Assembly: GCA_002901265.1 (NCBI GenBank)
Contig: PPHI01000001.1
Location: 653,462-717,461, forward strand
Source: Rhodopirellula baltica
GTDB taxonomy: Bacteria; Planctomycetota; Planctomycetia; Pirellulales; Pirellulaceae
Length of the DNA stretch: 64,000 bases
Direction of reading: 5' to 3'
Under the pieces are notes generated by a model. That model was not told the DNA's origin. It saw only the letters and a program-made list of their open reading frames with translations, and searched no databases. Shown in pieces: positions 55,693 to 64,000 of the stretch; positions within the stretch are counted from its first letter, which is position 1, and every line of letters starts with the position of its first letter. The translations under genes were made by a program, and so were the position numbers.

Positions 55693-58600
55693 ATGGACCC
55701 GATTCGATTTGCAATTGAAAACCCGGTGAAAACCGCTGTTGGCATCATCATGGTGCTGTTATTCGGTGGACTGGCACTCAACGCGATTCCTGTCCAATTG
55801 ACGCCGGATGTCGATCGGCCAGTGATCACCGTGCGCACGAACTGGTCTGGACGAAGCCCCGAGGAAATCGAGCGTTCGATCATCATCGAACAAGAGGAAA
55901 AACTGAAATCCGTCCAGGGACTGTGGAAGATGACGTCGCTCGCCAGCCTGGGGAGTGCATCGATCACATTGGAGTTCAACGTTGGCAGCCCTCCCGACCG
56001 TGTCTTACAAGACGTTTCCAACAAGATGGACGAGGTCCAGGAGTATCCCGAAGACGCGGACCGTCCCGTGATCGATATCGCCGACACGGCCAGCGACGAT
56101 TCGATCGCGTATCTTCTGCTCCAGGCTGATGATCCGAACTTCGAAGTCGCGACATTTTACGACTATGCCGATCGCTTCTTGAAGCCAAGTTTGGAGCGTA
56201 TCGATGGTGTTGCAGAGATCGACATCAAAGGCGGACGTGAACACCAAGTCCAAGTGCGATTTGACCCTAAAGAACTCGCCCGACGCAATATCTCGATTCC
56301 CGAAGTCGCCGCGGCACTTCGTCAAGACAACGTGAACGTTTCTGCCGGCGATATGGCTGGCGGTCGTCAGGACGTTCGCTTTCGTGTCGTCGAACAGTTC
56401 GATTCCTTGGAACGGTTGCGTGAAACCGTAATTAAGTATGACGTCGCGGGCAGTCCGATCCGTGTTGCCGATGTGGCAAGTGCTAACTTGGTCCTCGAAA
56501 AGACAGTGCACTTCGACCAATGCAAAGGCAAAACGTCGATGACCATTTTCGTTAAACGAAAGACGGGCAGCAACGTGCTGGACATCATCGAGGACGTCAA
56601 TCGAGTCGTTGATGAAATGAATGCCGAAGGCGGCGTCTTGCGATCGTTCAAAAACGATCGCTACGGGTTGCGGCTGCGAAATGCGTTTGATGATTCACAC
56701 TACATCCATAGTGCGATCGGTCTGGTTCGCGACAACTTGCTGATCGGTGGCGGCCTTGCAATCGCCGTTCTGCTGCTGTTTTTGCGCAGCATGCGGTCAA
56801 CGCTGATCATTTCGTTGGCCATTCCGATTTCAGTGATCGGGACTTTCGTGGTGCTATGGCTTAGCGGACGAAACTTGAACGTCATTTCGCTTGCGGGACT
56901 GAGTTTCGCAGTCGGGATGGTGGTCGACAACGCGATCGTTGTGCTGGAAAACATCGACCGGTACCTAAAATCTGGTGCCGACGTGCGGACCGCGACACTG
57001 CGAGGCACGCGGGAGGTCTGGGGGGCAGTTTTGGCATCGACGTTAACGACGATCGCTGTGTTCGCACCGGTGCTGACAATCCAAGATGAGGCCGGCCAGT
57101 TGTTCTATGACTTGGTGTTAGCAATCTGTGCGGCCGTTGCTCTTTCGCTGATCGTTTCGATCACCGCAATCCCGATGGCCGCGTCACTGATCTTGCGACC
57201 GCATCGCGACCGTACTTTGGGGCGGTCGCGAAATGGTGAAGGTGCTTCGTCGGGTGACACAGCTAGGTCGAGTCAGAAATTCTCGCCCCACAACTTGTTT
57301 GGATTGGTAGGGATCTTCGCTTGGCTGACTGACCGTTGGGCGGGGCTGATTCACCTGATGACGTTCCGCAGTTTGTCCAGTGCGTGGTTGCGAGTGTTGT
57401 TGATCGCGTTGACGATGGCCGTATCGATCGGTCTGAGCATGTGGTGGATGCCGCCAGCAAGCTACCTACCCAACGGCAGCAAAAACTTTACGTTCTGTCG
57501 GATGTCGACTCCGGCGGGCTATTCCGTCATGGAAAATTACTCCGTAGGCCAGCGGATCGAAAAGGAACTCCAGCCGTTCTGGAGTGCAACGACCGGTGAA
57601 GAGGCGTCGGCCAATGGTCCGATTGTGGATCAACGTTCCGGGAAAACTTATACCGATATCCCGGCTCTCAAAGAGTTCTTTTTCGTTGTCGCTCGCGGCA
57701 GTGTATTCATGATCGGGATCAGCCAAGACCCAACAAACGTCGAACCAATCGCTGCCGTTTTTAACCGTGCGTTCAATGTTGTCCCGGCCAGCAAAGGTGT
57801 CACGTCACAGGCATCGATCTTTGGACGTGGCGCTGGAAGTTCTAACGCGGTCGATATCGAAGTACGCGGCAATGACATGCGACGACTGAAAGTGGCTTGT
57901 GGTTTCCTTGAGTCAGAATTGCAACGCGAGTTTTCGCGATTTTCAGTTCGAACGTCACCGGGTAACTTCAACGAATCCGGTCCCGAACTGCGGATCGAAG
58001 TCAACGAGGAAATTGCCAAGCGATTGGGCTTGAACGCGACCGACTTGGCGACGACCGCACGCTCGTTGATCGATGGCGCATTTGTTGGGGATTTCGATTT
58101 CGAAGGTGACAACATCGACTTGATTTTGATTCGCGATCCGTCAATCGAACTTGCCCCCGAAGAGGTCGCCGAGGTTCCTGTCACAGTACGAGATTCGACG
58201 GGGACGCCAAGCACGATTCCATTCGGACAGCTAGTGTCGTTTCTCCCCAGCGAAGCGTCACAGGAAATCCGCCGGGTGGAGCAACAGCGGGCGATCGCGT
58301 TGACGGTGACGCCGCCAAACGACGTTGCATTGGAAGACGCCCAAACACGGATTTTGGCGATCGTCGAACAGGCCCGTGTCTCGGGAAAACTCGGCAACGA
58401 CATGTTCGTCACCCTGTCAGGAAACGCTGACCGGTTGTCCGAAGTCCGTCGGCTGTTGATGGGAAGCTGGTACGGTTGGGATTGGCAATCGATAGGAAGT
58501 GTTGCGACAAGCCGCTTTTTTATCGCCCTGGTGATCACGTATCTGTTGCTTGCCGCCCTCTTCGAGAACTTTATTTATCCGTTGGTGATCTTGTTGACGG

Positions 58601-59094
58601 TCCCATTGGCGACGGTTGGCGGGTTCGCCGGATTAGCGATTGTTCACTGGTTTGACCCGACACAGCAGTTGGACGTTCTGACCATGTTGGGTTTCGTCAT
58701 TTTGATCGGTGTGGTCGTCAATAACGCAATTCTGATCGTGCACCAAGCGTTGAACTTTATGCGAGGCGAAACCGACGAAGTCGACCAAAAGGGTGCGATG
58801 CCAATGAGTCCTCGAGATGCGATCGCGTTGTCGGTCCAAACACGGACGCGGCCGATTTTTATCACTACCTGCACGAGCGTGTTCGGGATGTTGCCTTTGG
58901 TGATCGCACCCGGTGCGGGCAGTGAACTGTACCGTGGATTGGGGGCGATCGTTGTCGGCGGGCTAACCACGGCGACGTTCTTTACACTGCTGATCGTGCC
59001 GCTGTTTTTCAGTCTTGTCGTTGACCTGCGATTGGCCCTGCCGTTCAAGCGACCGACGTCCCAGACGCTCCCCCCGATGCAGCCGACTACCTGA
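55693..59094 (+). CDS. RND-family efflux permease
   Basis: From the ATG at 55693 (MDPIRFAIENPVKTAVGIIM) the permease has 1133 residues, slightly longer than AcrB (1049). It shows the usual duplicated layout: an N-terminal helix, a large periplasmic loop (VQLTPDVDRPVITVRTNWSG), six membrane segments with the proton-relay region LSFAVGMVVDNAIVVLENID. A second periplasmic loop and the C-terminal membrane half follow (LTMLGFVILIGVVVNNAILI, VFGMLPLVIAPGAGSELYRG). A Ser/Gly-rich insertion lies near residue 510-530. It works with the adaptor encoded just upstream to export unknown compounds or heavy metals. No frameshift is seen. Confidence 0.94.
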   Translation: MDPIRFAIENPVKTAVGIIMVLLFGGLALNAIPVQLTPDVDRPVITVRTNWSGRSPEEIERSIIIEQEEKLKSVQGLWKMTSLASLGSASITLEFNVGSPPDRVLQDVSNKMDEVQEYPEDADRPVIDIADTASDDSIAYLLLQADDPNFEVATFYDYADRFLKPSLERIDGVAEIDIKGGREHQVQVRFDPKELARRNISIPEVAAALRQDNVNVSAGDMAGGRQDVRFRVVEQFDSLERLRETVIKYDVAGSPIRVADVASANLVLEKTVHFDQCKGKTSMTIFVKRKTGSNVLDIIEDVNRVVDEMNAEGGVLRSFKNDRYGLRLRNAFDDSHYIHSAIGLVRDNLLIGGGLAIAVLLLFLRSMRSTLIISLAIPISVIGTFVVLWLSGRNLNVISLAGLSFAVGMVVDNAIVVLENIDRYLKSGADVRTATLRGTREVWGAVLASTLTTIAVFAPVLTIQDEAGQLFYDLVLAICAAVALSLIVSITAIPMAASLILRPHRDRTLGRSRNGEGASSGDTARSSQKFSPHNLFGLVGIFAWLTDRWAGLIHLMTFRSLSSAWLRVLLIALTMAVSIGLSMWWMPPASYLPNGSKNFTFCRMSTPAGYSVMENYSVGQRIEKELQPFWSATTGEEASANGPIVDQRSGKTYTDIPALKEFFFVVARGSVFMIGISQDPTNVEPIAAVFNRAFNVVPASKGVTSQASIFGRGAGSSNAVDIEVRGNDMRRLKVACGFLESELQREFSRFSVRTSPGNFNESGPELRIEVNEEIAKRLGLNATDLATTARSLIDGAFVGDFDFEGDNIDLILIRDPSIELAPEEVAEVPVTVRDSTGTPSTIPFGQLVSFLPSEASQEIRRVEQQRAIALTVTPPNDVALEDAQTRILAIVEQARVSGKLGNDMFVTLSGNADRLSEVRRLLMGSWYGWDWQSIGSVATSRFFIALVITYLLLAALFENFIYPLVILLTVPLATVGGFAGLAIVHWFDPTQQLDVLTMLGFVILIGVVVNNAILIVHQALNFMRGETDEVDQKGAMPMSPRDAIALSVQTRTRPIFITTCTSVFGMLPLVIAPGAGSELYRGLGAIVVGGLTTATFFTLLIVPLFFSLVVDLRLALPFKRPTSQTLPPMQPTT

Positions 59095-59164
59095 CAAACA
59101 CTATCAAGACCACCAAAAAGAATGACGCGATGCAGTCATGATGCCGGTGTCCTAAACTAGTTTC

Positions 59165-59740
59165 ATGGATTCTGAAATCTCTCGCATTTTGAACAGCCTC
59201 GAACAAGGCGATCCGGCAGCGGCAGGCGAGCTGCTGCCGCTCGTGTACGAAGAGCTGCGGAGGTTGGCGACATCTCGGATGCGAAGGGAAAGCCATGCAC
59301 AAACCTTACAACCGACCGCTCTGGTTCATGAAGCGTTTTTGCGTTTGATCGGCAATGAAAATGTCCGTTGGGATGGGAAGTCGCATTTTTTTGCGGCGGC
59401 CGCCGAAGCGATGCGACGAATTTTGATCGAACACGCGAGACGTCGAAACGCATTGAAGCGTGGAGGCGATCGCCAACAATTCGAACTCAATGAATCAGAC
59501 GGCATCGTCACGTTGGACAATGCCGACGAACTTTTGGACCTGGACGCGGCGCTAACCAAGCTAGCGGTCGATGAACCCGAACTTGCCAAGTTAGTCGAGC
59601 TGCGATACTTCGCGGGACTGTCTGTCGAAGAAGCCGCAGAGGTCATGGCGATTTCTCCCCGAACCGTCAAACGACATTGGGCCTATGCACGTGTTTGGTT
59701 GGCGCGGGCGATGGATGCCGAACCAGATAACTTGCCGTAA
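59165..59740 (+). CDS. ECF-type sigma factor (TIGR02999-like)
   Basis: This 191-residue sigma factor belongs to the ECF group common in planctomycetes and acidobacteria. Signatures are LLPLVYEELRRLATSRMRRE, QPTALVHEAFLRLIG, RWDGKSHFFAAAAEAMRRIL, IEHARRRNALKRGGDRQ and a region 4 VELRYFAGLSVEEAAEVMAI ending RTVKRHWAYARVWL. It starts at the ATG at 59165. The kinase-TPR gene follows after 42 bases. In such pairs the kinase is thought to control the sigma factor by phosphorylation, since no anti-sigma factor is encoded. Confidence 0.93.
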   Translation: MDSEISRILNSLEQGDPAAAGELLPLVYEELRRLATSRMRRESHAQTLQPTALVHEAFLRLIGNENVRWDGKSHFFAAAAEAMRRILIEHARRRNALKRGGDRQQFELNESDGIVTLDNADELLDLDAALTKLAVDEPELAKLVELRYFAGLSVEEAAEVMAISPRTVKRHWAYARVWLARAMDAEPDNLP

Positions 59741-59782
59741 ACGCTGTGTGATGTTGACGATTCCTAGTTGGCGTAGATTGCC

Positions 59783-62116
59783 ATGATCCCTCGAAATGAA
59801 AAGTCGATCTTCTTTGAAGCCCTCGAGATCGAAGGTCCCGAGCAGCGTGATGCGTTTGTCCGGCGAGCTTGTGATCAAGATCAATCGCTTTATCAGTCGG
59901 TTACCGATCTGCTGCACCGTCACGAACACACGTCAGTCTGTATCGATAAACCGATCGTCGGCGAAATCCGATCGAATGGGCTGATGGATGAAACCCTTGA
60001 CCAGGGCATGCCAATTCCGTCCTCGTATCGATTCACACCGGGGACCGTGATCGGGAACTACAAGCTTCGTGAACTGATTGGCGAAGGCGGCTTTGGACTC
60101 GTCTTCGTCGCGGACCAGCAGGATCCCGTCAAGAGACGTGTGGCGCTCAAGCTGGTAAAGCCCGGTATGGAATCGCACGAAGTGTTGACACGCTTCGAAG
60201 CCGAGCGGCAAGCACTCGCGATGATGGATCACCCCAACATCGCCAGGGTTTTCGATGCAGGTGCGACGGAAACCGGGCAACCCTACTTCGTGATGGAATT
60301 GGTTCGTGGTGTCCCGCTGACAACGTTTTGTGACAAGAACCGTTTGAGTATGCGAGAACGGTTGGATTTGCTGATCAAAATTTGTCATGCGATTTTACAT
60401 GCACATCAAAAAGGCATCATTCATCGCGATTTAAAACCGAACAACGTTCTGGTCACTCTTCAAGACGGAGAGCCGCTTCCCAAGGTGATTGACTTTGGTG
60501 TGGCAAAAGCGATCGGGCAACGTTTGACAGCGGACACGATCTACACCCGTTTTGCGTCGATGGTCGGTACCCCGGCATACATGAGTCCCGAACAAGCCGA
60601 GATGACAAATGCCGGCGTCGACACTCGCAGCGATATCTATGCGTTAGGCGTGTTGATGTATGAATTGCTGACCGGGGCACCGCCGCTTTCAAGTGATCGG
60701 TTGCAAACGGTCGGCTTTGACGAACTGCGCCGAATGATTCGCGAGGAAGAACCGGTACGGCCTAGCAAACGCGTTAGCACGCTTGACCAAAACGTTCGTT
60801 CAACGGTTTCCATGGTTCGTCGTACGGAATCAAATCGATTGGAAAGCGTGTTGAGAGGTGATCTCGACTGGATCGCGATGAAAGCACTCGAAAAGAATCG
60901 CGAACGTCGTTATGCGACTGCTGCCGAGCTCGCTGATGATTTGACACGCTACCTCAATGGCAATCCCGTTGCCGCCCGCCCGCCGACATGGACCTATCGG
61001 TTGTCACGCTATGCAAAACGAAACAAGGTGACGATCGTGACGACAGCGATCGTTGCGGTCGCATTGTTAGTCGGAACGGCGGTCAGTTTATGGCAAGCTT
61101 CGGTAGCAACGGTTCAACGCGACCGAGCGACCGCGGCGCTTGATACCGCACGTCAGTCGGAAAAACGAGCGATCGAGGCACGGCAAGATCTTGCCGGATT
61201 TGTTGAACGATTGAAGCTTGCCAACTCGTTCCTAGCGACCGGGCGAGCCCACGTTGACGCCGGACGTTTGGCAGACGCCGTCACCGCTTACAATGCTGCG
61301 ATCGAAGTCCAGCCGCGTTTCTATCAAGCTTGGTCCGAACGCGGTGTGTTCTATGCAAGTCTTGGGCTTTGGGAACAGGCCGCGGAAGACTACGCGAAAT
61401 CGGTTGAGCTCGGTGGCGTGAGCAATCAGCCGGATTTTCTCGGCGTGCCTCAATTGCATTGGATGGTTGGCAATCACACCGTTTATCAAGGCATCAACGC
61501 AAAACTATCCACGCTTGAAAAAGACCAGTTTGCCGTGGAAGCACGCGGCCGTTTAATCGGGCCAATCGATCCTGAAACCGCAACTGAATTGGTGACGTTT
61601 GCCGAAGAACAATTAACACTCGCCGGGTACGAAGACCAGGGGAAAGTGCCGGAGCCGCCCCAAGGTTACGTTGTTCGTCGTCGCCGTTCTGGTCCGCCGC
61701 TTGGCGCAAAACTGTATGTGGCCGGATGGGCACACCTGCGAGCAGGCCAATTTGCACAGGCTATCGCTCGTCTGAAACAGGCGGACCAAGAAACCTTCGA
61801 TTGGCGCGGCAGCGGGATTTCAACACCCTTGATCGCGATCGCTTATGAAGGTCTCGGCGACCATCAGCAAGCGATGGAAACGTTGCGTGCTGCTGACGAA
61901 ACAATGGCCGGTTTCTTGGTTCAAGCTGAATCTCGCAGTGATTTTATTCCCAATATGCCGTGGTTTGATTGGGTCGAGTTCTTAGTCAACTACCAAAACG
62001 CCGGTGTACAAGTTGGCAAACGTTCCAGCGATTGGCTCTCTCAGCGATGGGATGGTCGGCTGCAACCACTGAAATCCGAAGCGATGTCGGCGATCGCCAA
62101 TTCAAAAAAACGTTAA
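59783..62116 (+). CDS. Serine/threonine protein kinase with TPR-like C-terminus, membrane-anchored
   Basis: This 777-residue protein has an N-terminal segment typical of ECF-linked kinases (FFEALEIEGPEQRDAFVRRA). The kinase domain at about 90-390 is intact (LIGEGGFGLVFVADQ, VALKLVKPGMESHEV, IIHRDLKPNNVLV, VIDFGVAKAIGQ, GTPAYMSPEQAEMT). One membrane segment lies at about 414-436 (VTIVTTAIVAVALLVGTAVS). The C-terminal part has a short coiled coil and TPR-like repeats (GRLADAVTAYNAAIEVQPRF, LGLWEQAAEDYAKSVELGG), predicted to lie outside the membrane. It follows the ECF sigma gene by 42 bases and probably acts on it. Confidence 0.93.
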   Translation: MIPRNEKSIFFEALEIEGPEQRDAFVRRACDQDQSLYQSVTDLLHRHEHTSVCIDKPIVGEIRSNGLMDETLDQGMPIPSSYRFTPGTVIGNYKLRELIGEGGFGLVFVADQQDPVKRRVALKLVKPGMESHEVLTRFEAERQALAMMDHPNIARVFDAGATETGQPYFVMELVRGVPLTTFCDKNRLSMRERLDLLIKICHAILHAHQKGIIHRDLKPNNVLVTLQDGEPLPKVIDFGVAKAIGQRLTADTIYTRFASMVGTPAYMSPEQAEMTNAGVDTRSDIYALGVLMYELLTGAPPLSSDRLQTVGFDELRRMIREEEPVRPSKRVSTLDQNVRSTVSMVRRTESNRLESVLRGDLDWIAMKALEKNRERRYATAAELADDLTRYLNGNPVAARPPTWTYRLSRYAKRNKVTIVTTAIVAVALLVGTAVSLWQASVATVQRDRATAALDTARQSEKRAIEARQDLAGFVERLKLANSFLATGRAHVDAGRLADAVTAYNAAIEVQPRFYQAWSERGVFYASLGLWEQAAEDYAKSVELGGVSNQPDFLGVPQLHWMVGNHTVYQGINAKLSTLEKDQFAVEARGRLIGPIDPETATELVTFAEEQLTLAGYEDQGKVPEPPQGYVVRRRRSGPPLGAKLYVAGWAHLRAGQFAQAIARLKQADQETFDWRGSGISTPLIAIAYEGLGDHQQAMETLRAADETMAGFLVQAESRSDFIPNMPWFDWVEFLVNYQNAGVQVGKRSSDWLSQRWDGRLQPLKSEAMSAIANSKKR

Positions 62117-62257
62117 AGGTTCTTCTCTTTGCGCTCCGGATGCCGTGGTTTTCGGCCTATCGTCTCGAACTCACCACGCATCGCAAACTGATTTACAATT
62201 GCGATTGGCGAAAATGCCATTCGGTGTTGGTGCCTAACCGTGAACCGGAGACCGGAA

Positions 62258-63850
62258 ATGAGAAAGCCTTTATTAGCGATGTTTGCTTGTCTTGCGACAG
62301 CGGCATCGTCCTTCGCCGCTGATGTGACGACAGCGATACCGAGCGACGCCTATGGGTTTGTCGTTGTACCCAATGCCGAACAACTTGATGGCAAAGTCCA
62401 GATGCTGTCCAAGCGGATGCATCTGCCCATTCCAAGTGTGCTAACGTTGCTCACGTCAATGCCCGATTTGAACGCGACGTTGGACCAAGATGGTTCGCTA
62501 GCCATCGCGTTGATGCCATCGGGGAATCGTGTCGCCCCGCTCGTTTATGTTCCTGTCGACGACTATCAAGCGTTGATCGAGCAGCTAACGGATGCTTCGA
62601 CCGAAGACGGAATCACCGAAGGAAGTTTCAACGGCAATACGCTGGCCTTGGGAAAGGTGCAAGGGCACGCGGTTGTCACTCAGGCAAGCGATCGGGCGGT
62701 TCTTGCGTCTGCGTTGCAGAAAATCGCGAGTGGTGGGGAGGCTGTCACAAAGCCAAGCGGCGATTTCGATCTGGCCATGGTTGCCACGGAAGCCGGGCTT
62801 GTACGAGTCACAGAGGTCGCTCAGGAAGGTCTTTCTGAAATGATTCGTGTGATCGAAAGGCAAAGCGGCCCGGACAATCCCGCTATCGCAGGCCTGCGAA
62901 TGTATGAAAAACTGTTTGTCTTCGTGAAAAGCGATCTGCAATCGATCGCCGTTACGATGCGACTGGACGAGTCAAGTTCACTGCGTGTGACCAAAAGCTT
63001 TGTCGTCAAGCCGGATAGCGAATGGGCACCCGTGCTGAAGAGTATTCCCGCAAGCGAACAAGACCTGCTGGTCGGACTGCCGGACATCCCATTTGTCATC
63101 GCGGCAGGAGTCTCAATTCCCGGCGGTGGCTTCGAAAAGATGCTTGATCTGTCAAAGACGATGATGCAGTCGATGCCACAGCTCTATCACATGACTCCCA
63201 GCGAAATCGACAAGATGATGGAACTGTCGAGAGAATATTTTTCCAACATCGAGGGAATGTCGTTCCTAATGGGAGCCGGAGAAGGTGACATGCCGATCTA
63301 CGGGCAGATGGCTGCCGCGATGACTGTTCCTGACTCGGATCAGTATCTGGATGACTACGTCAAATATTGGAAGGAAGTCCGCGAGATTACCAAAGACTCG
63401 GATCAATCTTTCATTGCACAGTCGCAATTCGAAGAGATGACAGTGAAGGATCATCGCGTCTTACGCACGATCATGCCGGCTCAATCGATTCCAGGTTTCC
63501 CCGCAGAGCAGCAGGCTGCTATGGAAGGGATGATGGAAAAAATGTTCGGACCCGGTGGCATGAAAATGTATGCCGGTGCGATCGATTCACGAACGGTGCT
63601 CATTGCCTACACCAGTACTGATCTGTTGGAAAAGGCATGGGAATCGGCGGAGTCCACATCGACGCTCTCCAGGAATGAAGCGTTACAGCAGGTCAGTGAA
63701 AAACTGCCGTCGGATGCACAGATGGTTGGCTACTGGAGTCCATCTGGCACCAGCAGTTCCCGGCCTGTTGAAAAACACCGTGTTTTGCCGACTTGGCTTT
63801 TGCTAGCGGTTCGCCAGAATCTCCTTGGCCTGTTGCGTCTCGCTTCGTGA
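62258..63850 (+). CDS. Secreted hypothetical protein, C-terminus possibly frameshifted
   Basis: The ATG at 62258 is preceded by GGAG and starts a signal peptide (MRKPLLAMFACLATAASSFA). The mature protein alternates strands and helices (ATDV-type AIPSDAYGFVVVPNAEQLDG, VAPLVYVPVDDYQALIEQL, ALGKVQGHAVVTQASDRAVL). It resembles a family of large planctomycete secreted proteins that I cannot name. After VGYWSPSGTSS the frame becomes unlike a protein of this kind (RPVEKHRVLPTWLLLAVRQN). A second frame reads FADLAFASGSPESPWPVASR and ends at 63876, which a single missing A in the run at 63771-63775 would connect. The last 25 residues should therefore be treated with caution. Confidence 0.72.
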   Translation: MRKPLLAMFACLATAASSFAADVTTAIPSDAYGFVVVPNAEQLDGKVQMLSKRMHLPIPSVLTLLTSMPDLNATLDQDGSLAIALMPSGNRVAPLVYVPVDDYQALIEQLTDASTEDGITEGSFNGNTLALGKVQGHAVVTQASDRAVLASALQKIASGGEAVTKPSGDFDLAMVATEAGLVRVTEVAQEGLSEMIRVIERQSGPDNPAIAGLRMYEKLFVFVKSDLQSIAVTMRLDESSSLRVTKSFVVKPDSEWAPVLKSIPASEQDLLVGLPDIPFVIAAGVSIPGGGFEKMLDLSKTMMQSMPQLYHMTPSEIDKMMELSREYFSNIEGMSFLMGAGEGDMPIYGQMAAAMTVPDSDQYLDDYVKYWKEVREITKDSDQSFIAQSQFEEMTVKDHRVLRTIMPAQSIPGFPAEQQAAMEGMMEKMFGPGGMKMYAGAIDSRTVLIAYTSTDLLEKAWESAESTSTLSRNEALQQVSEKLPSDAQMVGYWSPSGTSSSRPVEKHRVLPTWLLLAVRQNLLGLLRLAS

Positions 63851-63905
63851 CCGAAACATCCTATGATAGTGCCTGACAGTTTTCGCAAGCCATGTGGAAA
63901 GCACC

Positions 63906-64000
63906 ATGTCCGGCCCTGCCATCTCCCCACGCACCAGACGCTATCTTTCTGCCGACGCCCTGTTTGCGTTGCTGCGACAGCGATTCGAAACGGTCCAGGA
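63906..64000 (+). CDS. 5' fragment of a gene cut by the window edge
   Basis: From the ATG at 63906 the frame is open to the window end, reading MSGPAISPRTRRYLSADALF followed by ALLRQRFETVQ. The opening resembles the start of some planctomycete transposases (a helix with a DALF...R.FE..Q pattern), but 31 residues are too few to decide. It lies 30 bases after a GTGCCTGACA word that is like the REP-like repeat core. It may be an insertion-sequence gene or an unrelated protein. Confidence 0.4.
   Translation, partial: MSGPAISPRTRRYLSADALFALLRQRFETVQ

Overview
The window looks like chromosomal DNA of a planctomycete, most likely Pirellulaceae (Rhodopirellula-like). I infer this from gene content: an ECF sigma/FecR pair, an ECF sigma plus Ser/Thr-kinase-TPR pair, many Hanks-type kinases, tetrahydromethanopterin C1-transfer genes (fae, mtdB) in a heterotroph, di-heme and mono-heme secreted cytochromes, and a planctomycete-style secreted beta-rich protein. 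No rRNA, tRNA or CRISPR array was recognised.

Layout. 1-6.3 kb (minus strand): FecR-type regulator with its sigma factor, histone-deacetylase-like hydrolase, cytochrome c, the cmoA-cmoB tRNA wobble-uridine operon, and a diadenylate-cyclase-domain protein. 6.4-14.0 kb is accessory: a REP-associated (Y1/IS200-like) transposase flanked by short palindromic repeats, then a minus-strand retron-like locus made of an ARM/HEAT-like protein, a structured non-coding segment (a perfect 24-bp hairpin enclosed by an a1/a2-like inverted repeat), a winged-helix/SWIM zinc-finger protein, and a retron-type reverse transcriptase (YADD) carrying an apparent one-base frameshift. More copies of the same short repeats lie beyond the right end of the locus. 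This matches, from memory, the predicted 'type XIII' retron composition (ARM + WHSWIM + RT) and is the most interesting part of the window.

14.7-22.5 kb: trmL, a zinc-ribbon membrane protein, an HD phosphohydrolase, nagB, a YpdA-like reductase, miaA, a GNAT acetyltransferase and a YbdK-type carboxylate-amine ligase. 22.6-27.7 kb: one giant TPR protein with an embedded C39-like cysteine peptidase domain, split by a frameshift. 27.7-31.3 kb: a 1188-residue membrane-anchored coiled-coil protein. 31.7-36.2 kb: dus (frameshifted), an ATP-grasp protein, fae, mtdB and rdgB. 36.2-42.0 kb (minus): PP2C phosphatase with a kinase, speA, then accD with a second kinase. 42.3-48 kb: secreted FAD oxidoreductase, MgtC-like membrane protein, LURP-one-like protein, TsdA-like di-heme cytochrome and a beta-rich secreted protein.

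48.2-53.0 kb: a pseudokinase/kinase/SRPBCC-like/degenerate-cyclase fusion overlapping an FHA-EAL protein, a compact phosphorylation and cyclic-dinucleotide signalling module. 53.0-59.1 kb: Bcr/CflA-type MFS exporter divergent from an RND adaptor-permease pair. 59.2-62.1 kb: ECF sigma and kinase-TPR pair. 62.3-64 kb: a secreted hypothetical protein and the start of a further gene cut by the window edge.

Three genes (RT, the TPR/C39 protein, dus), and possibly a fourth at 62-64 kb, appear broken in the same direction (one base missing). Two of the breaks lie in an identical decamer in the same codon phase. This pattern points to under-called bases in the assembly at least as much as to real pseudogenes.
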